A stretch of 62,662 bases of DNA from Deltaproteobacteria bacterium. GTDB taxonomy: Bacteria; Myxococcota; JACRCW01. The translations under genes and the position numbers were made by a program. The stretch spans positions 1-62,662 of the forward strand of contig JACRCW010000164.1 of NCBI GenBank assembly GCA_016218805.1. Direction: 5' to 3'. The notes below the pieces were generated by a model. It was given only the letters and a program-made list of their open reading frames with translations, was not told the DNA's origin and did no database searches. Of the stretch, positions 54,912 to 62,662 are shown one piece after another. Each line of letters opens with the position of its first letter. Position 1 is the stretch's first letter.

Positions 54912-56273
54912 ATGAAGCCGGGCCTCATTGTCTTCCAGGGCGGCCGCTTTGCGTGGGCGGCTGTTGTCCTATGTATGGCTTCAGGGTGCCGGGAACGCGC
55001 TGCGGGAGGGGGCGGGTCCACGTCGGATGGCGGCAATCCGCCCGCCTCTGGTGCATCGGGCGACGGTGGCAGCAGCCGTGCCGTCGCGTCCTCCGCGACG
55101 GTTGCGTCAAGCGGGGACGCCAGCGCGTCCAGCCGCGCGGGGGTGCCTCCCTCAAGCGCACCCTCGCCGTCGTCGGGCCGGGAGCCCGTCTCATCAAGCC
55201 GCGTGCGGGTCTCGTCCAGCCCAACGGCGTCCTCGTCCAGCCCAACAGCGTCCTCGTCCAGTCCAACGGCGTCCTCGTCCAGCCGCGCAGCGTCGTCAGC
55301 CAGTCGGGAAGCAGCCGCGTCCTCGTCCGGCCGCGCGTCCAGCACCGGTGCCGGAACCTCCGGCGTGGCGGTGTCTTCCCCGAGCGGCCCGGTGGTGCCG
55401 CCCTGTACGGACCTGTCCGGGAGTATCAGCAGCGTTGCCGCGGGCACCTACTGCGTCACCGGTGACATCATCATTCCAGCGGGCAGCGTCCTGGTTGTTC
55501 CACCCGGGACGGAGTTCATCTTCATGGGGCGCTACCACTTCGGGCGTGATCCCGCGCTTCCCGACGACGCCTCCGCCATCAGCGGCGGCCTCACGGCGAT
55601 TGGGACCGCGGAGCAGCCGATCATCTTCCGCGGCCGGGATGCGCAGACCGGCTGGTATGGCATCACCATCTCCCATGCGCCGGACGTGGTGCGGCTGGAG
55701 CACGTGACCATCCGGGACACCTACAAGGACGACCCCAACCCCACCAGCCGCATCTGGCGCCGGGGCGGCGGTCTGTCGTCGTACGTGAACGTGGCGGGCA
55801 CCCTCATCCGGCACTGCGCGTTCATCAACAACCGCGCGTGGATGGTGGCCGGTGCGCTGGATGTGAACAGCAACTGGGACGGCCACCAGACCAACCCGGT
55901 AGAGGTGACAGACACGCTGTTTGAAGACAACACCTGCGAATGCGGCATCTACGTGGGCAGCGCCAACGACAAGTGCGGCGGCGGTGCCATCCGCTTCTCG
56001 CACGTGGCGGGCCCGGTGACCGTGGCGCGCAACACGTTCCGCAACAACCGCGCGTTGAACACCGTTGGAATACCCGCGTACGGGGGAGCGTTTGGCGCGT
56101 TTGATTCCGGGATCCCGCTGGGGCCGGGCAACCGCTTTGAGAACAACGCGGCGGCGGACGCGGACGGCGCCATCTCCTGCGCGGGGCAGGCCGTGCTGGG
56201 CGTGAACTTCACGCGGGTGGATTCCACCAACGTGTTCACCGGCAACACGCCGGACAACGGATGCGGCCTGTGA
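54912..56273 (+). CDS. Lipoprotein with Ser-rich linker and beta-helix
   Basis: A 453-residue lipoprotein: lipobox MASGC near residue 26, a Ser/Pro/Ala linker (about 35-165) that includes direct repeats of SSSPTAS, and a right-handed parallel beta-helix domain (about 170-450) typical of pectate-lyase-like folds (ISGGLTAIGTAEQPIIFRG; NNRAWMVAGALDVNSN; NTFRNNRALNTVG; NRFENNAAADADGAI). The linker is encoded by 21-bp tandem repeats. The role could be binding or cleavage of polysaccharide. No catalytic residue set is obvious. ATG 54912. Confidence 0.8.
   Translation: MKPGLIVFQGGRFAWAAVVLCMASGCRERAAGGGGSTSDGGNPPASGASGDGGSSRAVASSATVASSGDASASSRAGVPPSSAPSPSSGREPVSSSRVRVSSSPTASSSSPTASSSSPTASSSSRAASSASREAAASSSGRASSTGAGTSGVAVSSPSGPVVPPCTDLSGSISSVAAGTYCVTGDIIIPAGSVLVVPPGTEFIFMGRYHFGRDPALPDDASAISGGLTAIGTAEQPIIFRGRDAQTGWYGITISHAPDVVRLEHVTIRDTYKDDPNPTSRIWRRGGGLSSYVNVAGTLIRHCAFINNRAWMVAGALDVNSNWDGHQTNPVEVTDTLFEDNTCECGIYVGSANDKCGGGAIRFSHVAGPVTVARNTFRNNRALNTVGIPAYGGAFGAFDSGIPLGPGNRFENNAAADADGAISCAGQAVLGVNFTRVDSTNVFTGNTPDNGCGL
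55209..55292 (+). repeat. 21-bp tandem repeats inside the linker
   Basis: Four adjacent units of about 21 bp (consensus TCCTCGTCCAGCCCAACGGCG, with point differences) at about 55209-55292 encode SSSPTA-type repeats. The repeat length preserves the reading frame, so slippage would lengthen or shorten the linker without a frameshift. Confidence 0.75.
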
Positions 56274-56291
56274 GCCGGCAAGGAGGACGTG

Positions 56292-56582
56292 ATGCGGGCG
56301 TTCATCATCCCGTGCCTGGTGCTGGCCGCGTGGGCGTGCGCGGACAACCAGGACACGGCACACCGGTGCGTGTTTGAGGAGCAGGAATCACAGGGATGCG
56401 GCGAGGCGCCCAGCGGTCCATGGGAAACCAAGTGCTACGACGCCGAGGAGGGGTCCGCGGCGTATGACACCCAATGCGCGGTGTACGACGATGACACGGA
56501 GTGCGGGGGCGGCTGCTGCCTGCAGTTCCGCGTGCGCAACCGGCGCTTTGAAGAGGGCAGCTGCGCGGAAGGCGGATACTGA
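56292..56582 (+). CDS. Small Cys-rich exported protein
   Basis: A 96-residue protein: hydrophobic signal (MRAFIIPCLVLAAWACADNQ) that ends in a Cys which might be a lipobox (AAWAC, with a nonstandard Trp), then ten or so cysteines (CVFEEQESQGC, CYDAEEGS, QCAVYDDD, CGGGCCLQF). Likely disulfide-bonded in the periplasm or at the surface. ATG 56292 has an AGGAGG ribosome site at 56281-56286; GTG 56289 is too close. It follows the beta-helix lipoprotein by 18 bp. Function unknown. Confidence 0.6.
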   Translation: MRAFIIPCLVLAAWACADNQDTAHRCVFEEQESQGCGEAPSGPWETKCYDAEEGSAAYDTQCAVYDDDTECGGGCCLQFRVRNRRFEEGSCAEGGY

Positions 56583-56597
56583 CGGGGACGCCCACCT

Positions 56598-56927
56598 TCA
56601 GGAACACTGGCAGGAGTCCTTGGTGGGGCCCGTGGACCCGAACGCCTGCGGGTTGCCCATCCCCATGGACGTGCACATGGCCGCGCAGTCCGCGTCCGTG
56701 ACCGGACCGGTCCCGCTGGAGCAGAAGCAATTGGTCTCATTGGACTGCACGTCCACCCGTGATGACGAATAGCCATCCTTGGTGCACAGCTCCGCGCAGG
56801 CGGCAGCGGGGTCCGTGGTGGACCCGCCATCACCGTCCCGGGGCCCGCACCCCAGCGGCACCACCGCGGCGAACAGCAACGCCACACATCCGGCAACACG
56901 ACGACGACCAGCGGTAGGGGTCTGCAC
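56598..56927 (-). CDS. Small Cys-rich lipoprotein
   Basis: A 109-residue lipoprotein: lipobox VPLGC near residue 27, then eight or so cysteines (ACAELCTKDGYS; NCFCSSGTG; DCAAMCTSMG; CQCS). It is convergent with the small Cys-rich gene upstream. The pattern resembles small disulfide-rich modules of myxobacterial surface proteins. Function unknown. ATG 56927. Confidence 0.65.
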   Translation of the reverse strand: MQTPTAGRRRVAGCVALLFAAVVPLGCGPRDGDGGSTTDPAAACAELCTKDGYSSSRVDVQSNETNCFCSSGTGPVTDADCAAMCTSMGMGNPQAFGSTGPTKDSCQCS

Positions 56928-57036
56928 CAGGGAGTTCCTGCGTCAGGGGCGACTCCGTCAGAGTCGCTGTGGATTTGCGGTAACTACCCGCCGCGCCTCC
57001 CCGCACACAACCCCAGAGCTGCTTTGCAGTACCTAC

Positions 57037-59064
57037 TCACCCACCCGGGCGCACGCCCAGGCGGCGGGCGTGCACGGTCAGGTCCTCCCACGATGACACG
57101 TTGGGGTGGTCACCCAACGCGCGTAGGACCTTGCGCCCGTAGCCGCGCCGCCACAGGCGCCCGTCCAGCACCGCCAGGATCCCGCGGTCCTGCCGGCTGC
57201 GCAGCAGGCGCCCCAGGCCCTGCCGAAGGGACTGGACCGCGTCAGCCAGTTGCACGTCATCAAACGGGCGCCGGCCCTGCCGTTCCGCGCGTTCCATCCG
57301 CGCGGCCACCAGCGGGTCCGCCGGCGGGGCAAACGGCAGCTTGTCCACCATGACCAGCCGCAGCGCGTGCCCGCGCACGTCCACGCCCTCCCAAAAGCTG
57401 TGTGTGGCCACCAGCACCGCGTTGCCGTCGCGTTTGAACCGCGCCACCAGTTCCGCCTTGGGTGCGTCACCCTGCTTGAGCACCAGCAGATCCGGCAGTG
57501 CGCGGAGCAGGCGCCTGGCCAGCTCGTTGAGCGCGCGGTGGGTGGTGCACAGCATGAATGCGCCCCCGCCCACCAGCTGCACCAGCTCCGCCGCGCGCGC
57601 ACCCACCTCCTCCACAAACGCGGGCGCGTCCGGATCGGACAGGTCGCGCGGGACGTACAGCACCGCCTGCTCCGCGCTGAACGTGGGCGGCAGCGCCACG
57701 GCGGCCGCCTTGGGGGACTCCGCCAGGCCCACGTCGGACAGGTAGCCGGAGAAATCACCGGCCACCGCCAGCGTGGCGGAGGTGAACACCACGGGCGCTT
57801 CGCCGGCCAGCAGCGTCCCCGCCAGCACCGCCGCCACGTCGGCGGGGTAGGCCATCAGCCGCGCGCGCGCCCCGCGCCGCTCCGCGCAATAGGCAAACCG
57901 GTCATCCGCCGCCCTGACCACGTGATCCAGCTCCATGGCCAGGTGTTCCAGGCGGCGGCTGAGCCCCTCGCATTCGGCCTGCGCCTGCCGTCCCGTGGCC
58001 GCGTGGGCCTCCAGCTGCGCGTACAGCCCGTCCACCGCGGCCAGGGCGTGGCCGGCCACCTGGCGGCAGCCCGGGTCATCCGGCACGCGGAAGGGCACCC
58101 GTGATCCTTCCGCCGCACCGGCCAGCGCCGCGCCCACGGCGGCAAACAGCGCGCCGCCCTCCCGCCCCAGCGCTTCCACCGCCGTGCGCAGCGCGGTCCC
58201 CGCCTGGGTGGCCAGCGCCATGCGCGTGACGTCCCGCGTGATGGCGTCCACCCGCGCGGGCGTCACCGTGAGGCCAAAGTACTCCGCCGCCACGGCCGGC
58301 AGGCGGTGGGCCTCGTCCAGGATCACGGCGTCAAAGGGCGGCAGCACGCGCGCCTCCGCGCTTTCATCCACGTACCGGAGCTTCAGGTCTGAACACAGCA
58401 GGTGGTGGTTGGTGATGAGGAGGTGCGCGTCCTGCGCCCTGCGCCGCAGCTGGGTCACAAAGCAGGTCTCATGGAACTCGCATTGGCCGCCCAGGCACGC
58501 GTCCGCGTCGGCGTCCAGCTCGCTCCACAGCGGCGTGTCGTCGGGGAGTTCGGCCACCTCTGTGCGGTCACCCACGCTGGTCTGGTCCGCCCACGTGCGC
58601 AGGCGGCTGACCAGGCGCGCCTGATCCACCTCCAGGCCCAGCGGGGGCTGCCACCGCGCCAACCGGTAGCGGCACAGGTAATTGCGCCGCCCCTTGATGA
58701 CCTCCACGCTGGGCAGCGGCAGGCCCGCGGCGCGCAGCGCCGTCAGCAGGCGCGGCGTGTCCTGTTCAATGAGCTGGTCCTGCAGCGCCTTGGTTCCCGT
58801 GGCAATGACCACCCGGCGCCCGGTCCCCTCCAGGGCGTGCAGGGCGGCCGCGCACAGATAGGCCAGGCTCTTGCCGGTCCCGGTGGGCGCCTCCACCAGC
58901 AGGCGCGCACCGGCGGACCGCAGCGCGGTCTCCACGGACTCCGCCATGGCCAGCTGGGCGGGGCGGACCTCCGCGCCCTCCAGCAGGCGGTGCACGGCCC
59001 CCCCGTCGGCCAGGAGCATGGCGGCGGTGGGCCGGGACGGCGGGGGGACGCGGGCGACGACCAT
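57037..59064 (-). CDS. DinG/XPD-type Fe-S DNA helicase
   Basis: A 675-residue superfamily 2 helicase: Q-like start RPAQLAMAES, Walker A EAPTGTGKS (59-66), four Fe-S cluster cysteines at 131, 190, 195 and 201, Walker B/DEAH at 250-253 (VILDEAHRL), and C-terminal helicase motifs (TTHRALNELARRLL; DVRGHALRLVMVDKLPF; QGLGRLLRSRQDRG). This is the DinG/YoaA-type family that unwinds R-loops or forks and is often damage-induced. ATG 59064 is chosen; the longer frame upstream lacks a ribosome site. It is divergent from the lipoprotein gene at 59118. Confidence 0.92.
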   Translation of the reverse strand: MVVARVPPPSRPTAAMLLADGGAVHRLLEGAEVRPAQLAMAESVETALRSAGARLLVEAPTGTGKSLAYLCAAALHALEGTGRRVVIATGTKALQDQLIEQDTPRLLTALRAAGLPLPSVEVIKGRRNYLCRYRLARWQPPLGLEVDQARLVSRLRTWADQTSVGDRTEVAELPDDTPLWSELDADADACLGGQCEFHETCFVTQLRRRAQDAHLLITNHHLLCSDLKLRYVDESAEARVLPPFDAVILDEAHRLPAVAAEYFGLTVTPARVDAITRDVTRMALATQAGTALRTAVEALGREGGALFAAVGAALAGAAEGSRVPFRVPDDPGCRQVAGHALAAVDGLYAQLEAHAATGRQAQAECEGLSRRLEHLAMELDHVVRAADDRFAYCAERRGARARLMAYPADVAAVLAGTLLAGEAPVVFTSATLAVAGDFSGYLSDVGLAESPKAAAVALPPTFSAEQAVLYVPRDLSDPDAPAFVEEVGARAAELVQLVGGGAFMLCTTHRALNELARRLLRALPDLLVLKQGDAPKAELVARFKRDGNAVLVATHSFWEGVDVRGHALRLVMVDKLPFAPPADPLVAARMERAERQGRRPFDDVQLADAVQSLRQGLGRLLRSRQDRGILAVLDGRLWRRGYGRKVLRALGDHPNVSSWEDLTVHARRLGVRPGG

Positions 59065-59117
59065 CAGGCGGGTGGGACCTTGCTCCGGCTCACGGCGCGC
59101 TGCTACAGCAGCGCCCC

Positions 59118-59615
59118 ATGCGTCGGCGGCTATGGCTCCTGGCAGCGGCAATTCTGAGCAGCGGGTGCGGGGGCATCATTTCCACGGTGTTCATTGTCCA
59201 GGGCACCATTGGCCTGGCTGGCGCGCGCGCCGCCAACGCGGAGAACCTGGCCACGTATGAGTACGTGTCCGCGGAGGCTTACCTCAAGAAGGCGCGTGAA
59301 GCCCACAGCTACGCGGACTTCGAGCACAGCTTGAGGTTCGCGCGGCTGGCCACCGAGCGTGCGGCCACCGCCCGCACCAAGGCGCTGGAGGCCAACAAGC
59401 CCATGGAGCCCACGCCGGGGTCTGACCTCCCGCCGCCGGACACCATGGCGCCTCCGCCGCAGGAACCGCCGCCCCCGGCCTATCAGCCCCCCCCGCCCGG
59501 CTATGAGCAGCCCCCGCCCGGCTACCAGCCACCGCCTCCGGGGTACGCGCCGCAGCAGCCACCGCCGCCTGCCTATCCGCCCCAACCGCAGACCCCGCCC
59601 GAGGCACCCCGATGA
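59118..59615 (+). CDS. Pro-rich lipoprotein with DUF4398-like domain
   Basis: A 165-residue lipoprotein: lipobox LSSGC (Cys17), a helical domain of about 65 residues (EYVSAEAYLKKAREAHSYADFEHSLRFARLA, resembling DUF4398), and a C-terminal tail of Pro-rich repeats (PPPGYEQPPPGYQPPPPGY). The tail may cross or bind peptidoglycan. The stop overlaps the start of the OmpA gene (ATGA at 59612-59615), so they act together. ATG 59118. Confidence 0.82.
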   Translation: MRRRLWLLAAAILSSGCGGIISTVFIVQGTIGLAGARAANAENLATYEYVSAEAYLKKAREAHSYADFEHSLRFARLATERAATARTKALEANKPMEPTPGSDLPPPDTMAPPPQEPPPPAYQPPPPGYEQPPPGYQPPPPGYAPQQPPPPAYPPQPQTPPEAPR

Positions 59616-60931
59616 GTGGCATGCGTGTCGTCTTGGGTGGCGTGGTGGCCCTGGCCGTGCTGGCCGCGGGCTGCCTCACCGGTCCGCAGGTCAAGAGTGA
59701 GCTGCGCAGCGTGCGCGTGGACATTGAGAAGGCGCGCGCCTCCGGCGCCATCCGGTGCTCGCCGCGGGAGCTGGCGCTGGCAGAGGCCAACGCGGACTTT
59801 GCAGACGCGGAGCTGGAGCAGGGCAACTTCATGCGCGCCAATGAGCACCTGTCCGAAAGCCAGGACAATGCCCGCCGGGCGCTGGAGAACAGCAAGGGCT
59901 GCGGGCCCAAGCGCGTGCTCATCAAGGAGAACGAGCCGCCCCCGCCCCCGTTGCCGCCGCCCCCGGCGCCGGTGGAGCCGCCGCCACCGGTGGTCATCAA
60001 GATTGAGAAGACGGATCAGGACGGTGACGGCCTGACGGATGACATTGACCAGTGCCCGACGGAGCCGGAGGACAAGGACGGCTTCCAGGATGAGGACGGC
60101 TGCCCCGAACCGGACAATGACCGCGACACCGTGCTGGACCCGGAGGACAACTGTCCCAACGTGGCCGGCCCGCCCAAGAACCGCGGCTGCCCGGTGACCG
60201 ACCGCGATGGCGACGGCGTCCCGGACGACAGTGACGAGTGTCCCGACGAGCCCGGACCCAAGGAGCGCAAGGGCTGCCCGGCGCGGGACACGGACAATGA
60301 CGGCCTGCTGGATGAGGTGGACCAGTGCCCGTCTGACCCTGAGGACGTGGACGGCTTCCAGGACGAGGACGGCTGCCCGGACCCGGACAATGACAAGGAC
60401 GGCCTGGTGGACGGCGTGGACAACTGTCCCAATGACGCCGGCCCCGCCTCCAACAACGGCTGTCCGGTCACGGACCGTGACGGCGACGGCATCCTGGATG
60501 ACCAGGACCGCTGCCCGGACGAGCCCGGCATCCCCGAGGAGCAGGGCTGCCCCAAGAAGTACACGCTGATCGTCGTCACGCAGGAGAAGATTGAGATCAA
60601 GCAGCAGGTCCACTTTGCCAAGAACAAGGCCAAGATCCTGCCGGACAGCTTTGAGCTGCTGGCGCAGGTGGCGGACGCCATCAAGAGCGCCAAGCTCAAG
60701 AAGATCCTCATTGAGGGCCACACCGACAGCGACGGGCCGGATGCGCGCAACCTCAGGTTGTCACAGTCCCGCGCAGACGCCGTGCGCGAGCACCTGATCA
60801 AGAAGGGCGGCGTGGGTTCGGACGTGCTGGAGTCCATCGGCTTTGGCGAGACCCGGCCCATTGCCTCCAACAAGACCGCCAAGGGCAAGGCGCTCAACCG
60901 CCGCGTGGAATTCAAGATCATCGAGCGGTGA
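59612..60931 (+). CDS. OmpA-family lipoprotein with thrombospondin type 3 repeats
   Basis: A 439-residue lipoprotein: lipobox VLAAGC (Cys21), a helical region at about 25-95 (DUF4398-like, as in the preceding gene), a Pro-rich linker, TSP3-type Ca2+ repeats at about 130-310 (DQDGDGLTDDIDQCP; DRDGDGVPDDSDECP; DTDNDGLLDEVDQCP; DNDKDGLVDGVDNCP; DRDGDGILDDQDRCP), and an OmpA C-terminal domain (HFAKNKAKILPDS; GHTDSDGPDARNLRLS) that binds peptidoglycan. ATG 59612. It is translationally coupled to the Pro-rich lipoprotein. A structural envelope role is likely. Confidence 0.93.
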   Translation: MSGMRVVLGGVVALAVLAAGCLTGPQVKSELRSVRVDIEKARASGAIRCSPRELALAEANADFADAELEQGNFMRANEHLSESQDNARRALENSKGCGPKRVLIKENEPPPPPLPPPPAPVEPPPPVVIKIEKTDQDGDGLTDDIDQCPTEPEDKDGFQDEDGCPEPDNDRDTVLDPEDNCPNVAGPPKNRGCPVTDRDGDGVPDDSDECPDEPGPKERKGCPARDTDNDGLLDEVDQCPSDPEDVDGFQDEDGCPDPDNDKDGLVDGVDNCPNDAGPASNNGCPVTDRDGDGILDDQDRCPDEPGIPEEQGCPKKYTLIVVTQEKIEIKQQVHFAKNKAKILPDSFELLAQVADAIKSAKLKKILIEGHTDSDGPDARNLRLSQSRADAVREHLIKKGGVGSDVLESIGFGETRPIASNKTAKGKALNRRVEFKIIER

Positions 60932-61132
60932 TGGGCCCGTGCAAAGCGCGGTTTTCACGTAAGAATCAACACGCGCGGGGCCGTGAACAGCCCGGTGCCG
61001 GCAAGGCACTCAGGACGGTGCGGGCCGCGGCGGTGATGTGGGTCCACGCGTTTGACGGGAGCGGGTTCGCTGTACCAGAGTGCCACCCTTCGGCGGGGAA
61101 GCCGGGCTGACTTCGTGGCGTGGGAGATGCTC

Positions 61133-62395
61133 GTGCAGAGCGGACATTGGATTGTGATGCGGCGGGGAGCGGTCCTGGCGGTGGCGGTCCTGCTGACGGC
61201 TGGCCAGGCGGCTGCGGCGGGCGTTGCGGGTCAGGTCACGTTCGTCAAGGGTAACGCAGAGACGGGCGCCACCGTGGCGGGGCCCTTCCAGCCGCTCAAG
61301 CGCGGCGGCGCCGTGCGCGAGGGCGAATTCGTCAAGACGGGGCCGGATTCGCGCACGGAAATCAAGTTTGCAGACGGCAGCGTGATGCGCCTGGGCTCCG
61401 GCACCACCATGCAGCTGGGTCAGGCCCGGCCCAACCGGCCCGGCCTGCCGCAGGAGGTCACGCTGTCCTCCGGCCTGGTGTGGGCGCGCATCTCCAAGCT
61501 GGCCGGCGGTGAGAAGTTTGCCGTGCGCACGCACAACGCCGTGGCCGGCGTGCGCGGCACGGTGTTCCAGCTGTTCTTTGCCCGGGACGGCTCCACCACG
61601 TTGGTGGTCTTTGAGGGCGAAGTGGCCATGGCCAACGCGCTGGGCGCGTTTGAGAAGTCCGCGGCCGCCGGCAAGGGCGTGGTGGTGCTGCCGGATGGCA
61701 CCGTGATGGAGCCCGTGTCCGTCGAGGAGATCCTGGCCAAAGCCGAGGAAATCGAGGCTGATTGGGCGCAGTTCAACAAGGACCGTGACGTTGCCAAGGA
61801 CTCGCCGGTGGAAGGCGAGACCCCGCCTAAGGAAGGCGCCGCGCCCAAGGAGGAGGCGGGCCTCAAGGTGCGGGATGACATCAGCAAGCTGACCCCCCAG
61901 GAGATGGGCCGCAAGGCAGAGGCCGCGTTGACGGAGATGCGCAACAGCCTGCGCACGGCGGTGGAGCTGGTGGGCCAGGCGCGCAAGCAGAAGGACATTG
62001 TGCGGCTCAACTGCCTCAATGAGCGGGTCACGCAGATGAAGGGCGTGCTGAAGGTGGCCGAAGACGCCAACGTGGCCCTGCAGGAGGCCAGTGGCGGCGG
62101 TGACCTGGACTCGGTGCGCTCGCAGTACACCAAGATTGCCAAGGCGCAGGAGCGCGTGGGCCAGTTGCGGGTGCAGGCGCAGAACTGCGTGGGCGTGGAG
62201 AGCTACTATGGCGGCGACACCGAGGTGGTCACTGAGATCAACCCGGAAATAGCCGGCGGGGACACGTTCTTTGGGGACAGCCCGGTGGGCTCCGACCCGC
62301 GCGCCAAGTACGAGAACAACACATCCAACCCCGGTGACAACACCGGGACGGACACGCCCGCCCCCCCGCCGCCGTCCAGTTCCTTCACCGACTGA
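61133..62395 (+). CDS. FecR-domain protein
   Basis: A 420-residue exported protein: signal peptide (MRRGAVLAVAVLLTAGQAAAA), a FecR-type domain at about 30-160 (GQVTFVKGNAETG; KFADGSVMRLGSGTTM; FAVRTHNAVAGVRGTVFQL), a Glu/Lys-rich helical stretch with coiled-coil character (about 200-320), and a Pro/Ser tail. FecR-type domains sense or bind at the periplasmic side. GTG 61133 has a ribosome site (GGGAG, six bases); ATG 61157 directly precedes the signal peptide core and is an alternative. The 200 bp upstream hold a short hairpin at 60995-61009 (GTGCC/GGCAC) only. Confidence 0.82.
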   Translation: MQSGHWIVMRRGAVLAVAVLLTAGQAAAAGVAGQVTFVKGNAETGATVAGPFQPLKRGGAVREGEFVKTGPDSRTEIKFADGSVMRLGSGTTMQLGQARPNRPGLPQEVTLSSGLVWARISKLAGGEKFAVRTHNAVAGVRGTVFQLFFARDGSTTLVVFEGEVAMANALGAFEKSAAAGKGVVVLPDGTVMEPVSVEEILAKAEEIEADWAQFNKDRDVAKDSPVEGETPPKEGAAPKEEAGLKVRDDISKLTPQEMGRKAEAALTEMRNSLRTAVELVGQARKQKDIVRLNCLNERVTQMKGVLKVAEDANVALQEASGGGDLDSVRSQYTKIAKAQERVGQLRVQAQNCVGVESYYGGDTEVVTEINPEIAGGDTFFGDSPVGSDPRAKYENNTSNPGDNTGTDTPAPPPPSSSFTD

Positions 62396-62530
62396 AGCCC
62401 AAAGGCCGGCCACCCCGCGCGGCCCCGCAGCGGATGGGCGTCAGGGCGGGGCCCCCCACAGGACGTGCGCCCTTTCCGGCAGGCAGAACCTGGGAGGACT
62501 CCCCACCCTTTCGTCAAGGTGAATTCGTTG

Positions 62531-62662
62531 CTAGCCCCCCTTGGCGATGGCCGCTGGGATCGGCCATCGGTTTGGGTCGTAGGTGGTGTCGTTCCGGAGC
62601 ATGGCGACGAGGACAGACAAGAGCCGGTCACCGACGATTCGGAGCGCATGGCCGTGTTCGCA
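62531..62662 (-). CDS. Probable IS110-type transposase, C-terminal end (partial)
   Basis: The last 43 residues of a gene that begins beyond the right edge, ending at TAG (62531-62533). The reading GHALRIVGDRLLSVLVAMLR and DTTYDPNRW is what I expect at the C-terminus of IS110-family (DEDD) transposases. This is judged from a short segment, so a different transposase is possible. It marks the right border as a possible insertion sequence. IS110 elements often lack terminal inverted repeats, and I see none clearly here. Confidence 0.55.
   Translation of the reverse strand, partial: CEHGHALRIVGDRLLSVLVAMLRNDTTYDPNRWPIPAAIAKGG

Noticed and set aside
55209..55292. CRISPR array
   Set aside because: The repeat units are adjacent and coding, without spacers; they encode a protein linker.
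60932..61132. A c-di-GMP (GEMM) or other riboswitch in front of the FecR-domain gene
   Set aside because: The conserved core and tetraloop receptor motifs are not seen; only a short GTGCC/GGCAC hairpin is present.

Overview
The window is GC-rich DNA from a delta-proteobacterium, almost certainly a myxobacterium (Myxococcota, Cystobacterineae-like). Evidence: an outer-membrane beta-barrel gene overlapping a MYXO-CTERM-type anchored protein gene (the pairing known in Myxococcus as the MXAN_2562/MXAN_2561 families), a response regulator carrying a DUF4388 domain, many cysteine-rich and Ser/Ala-linker lipoproteins, a choice-of-anchor-D/VWA surface lipoprotein, and a very acidic insertion in RpoD.

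Layout. 1-8214: a Bat-type cluster (TPR protein, VWA membrane protein, BatD-like protein), a HEAT-repeat membrane protein, an unknown conserved-looking protein, a coiled-coil membrane protein and a second VWA protein. 8286-11147: uvrA. 11321-11751: a nucleotidyltransferase (MNT) followed by what looks like a destroyed HEPN partner. 13311-16541: an RNA repair/processing neighbourhood, rtcB-rtcA behind a putative sigma-54 promoter and, divergently, a plant-type RNase Z-like hydrolase. 16546-25721: envelope genes (PEGA protein, TonB-dependent receptor, barrel/MYXO-CTERM pair, DUF3108 protein), an HtrA-like protein that has lost its triad, a 71-residue biotinyl carrier and a DUF4388 regulator. 25722-26137: a gene-free gap with a striking hairpin. 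26138-30240: two overlapping lipoprotein genes. 30481-32270: an AAA ATPase/DUF4276 pair resembling a phage-defence module. 32313-36940: a propionyl/acetyl-CoA carboxylase operon ending with a flippase-like membrane protein. 37005-43266: a Uma2 protein, a zinc-ribbon coiled-coil protein, a CAU-anticodon tRNA and the macromolecular synthesis genes yqeY-like, dnaG and rpoD. 43328-45572: an accessory island with a 602-bp tandem array of Uma2 genes (one stopped, one intact, one remnant) and an AbiEii-type toxin pair. 45607-51178: hldE, a GT4 glycosyltransferase, an MlaE-type permease and a large polytopic glycosyltransferase-like protein. 51310-62395: a DUF2293 protein, several lipoproteins, an isoaspartyl peptidase, a DinG/XPD-type helicase, an OmpA lipoprotein with TSP3 repeats and a FecR-domain protein. 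62531-62662: the C-terminal end of a probable IS110-type transposase.

How it fits together. Most genes are housekeeping or envelope functions arranged in short operons whose start and stop codons often overlap (ATGA/GTGA). Small accessory modules interrupt these: MNT/HEPN remnant, AAA/DUF4276, Uma2 array plus AbiEii, and the IS110 end. In sampled segments two accessory genes can be told from native ones by eye: the native genes largely avoid the trinucleotide TCG on the coding strand (choosing ATT or TTT before a G), while the AAA/DUF4276 and AbiEii genes use TCG freely. This contrast, the sigma-54-type promoter on rtcBA next to an RNase Z relative, and the AAA/DUF4276 pair are the most interesting observations.
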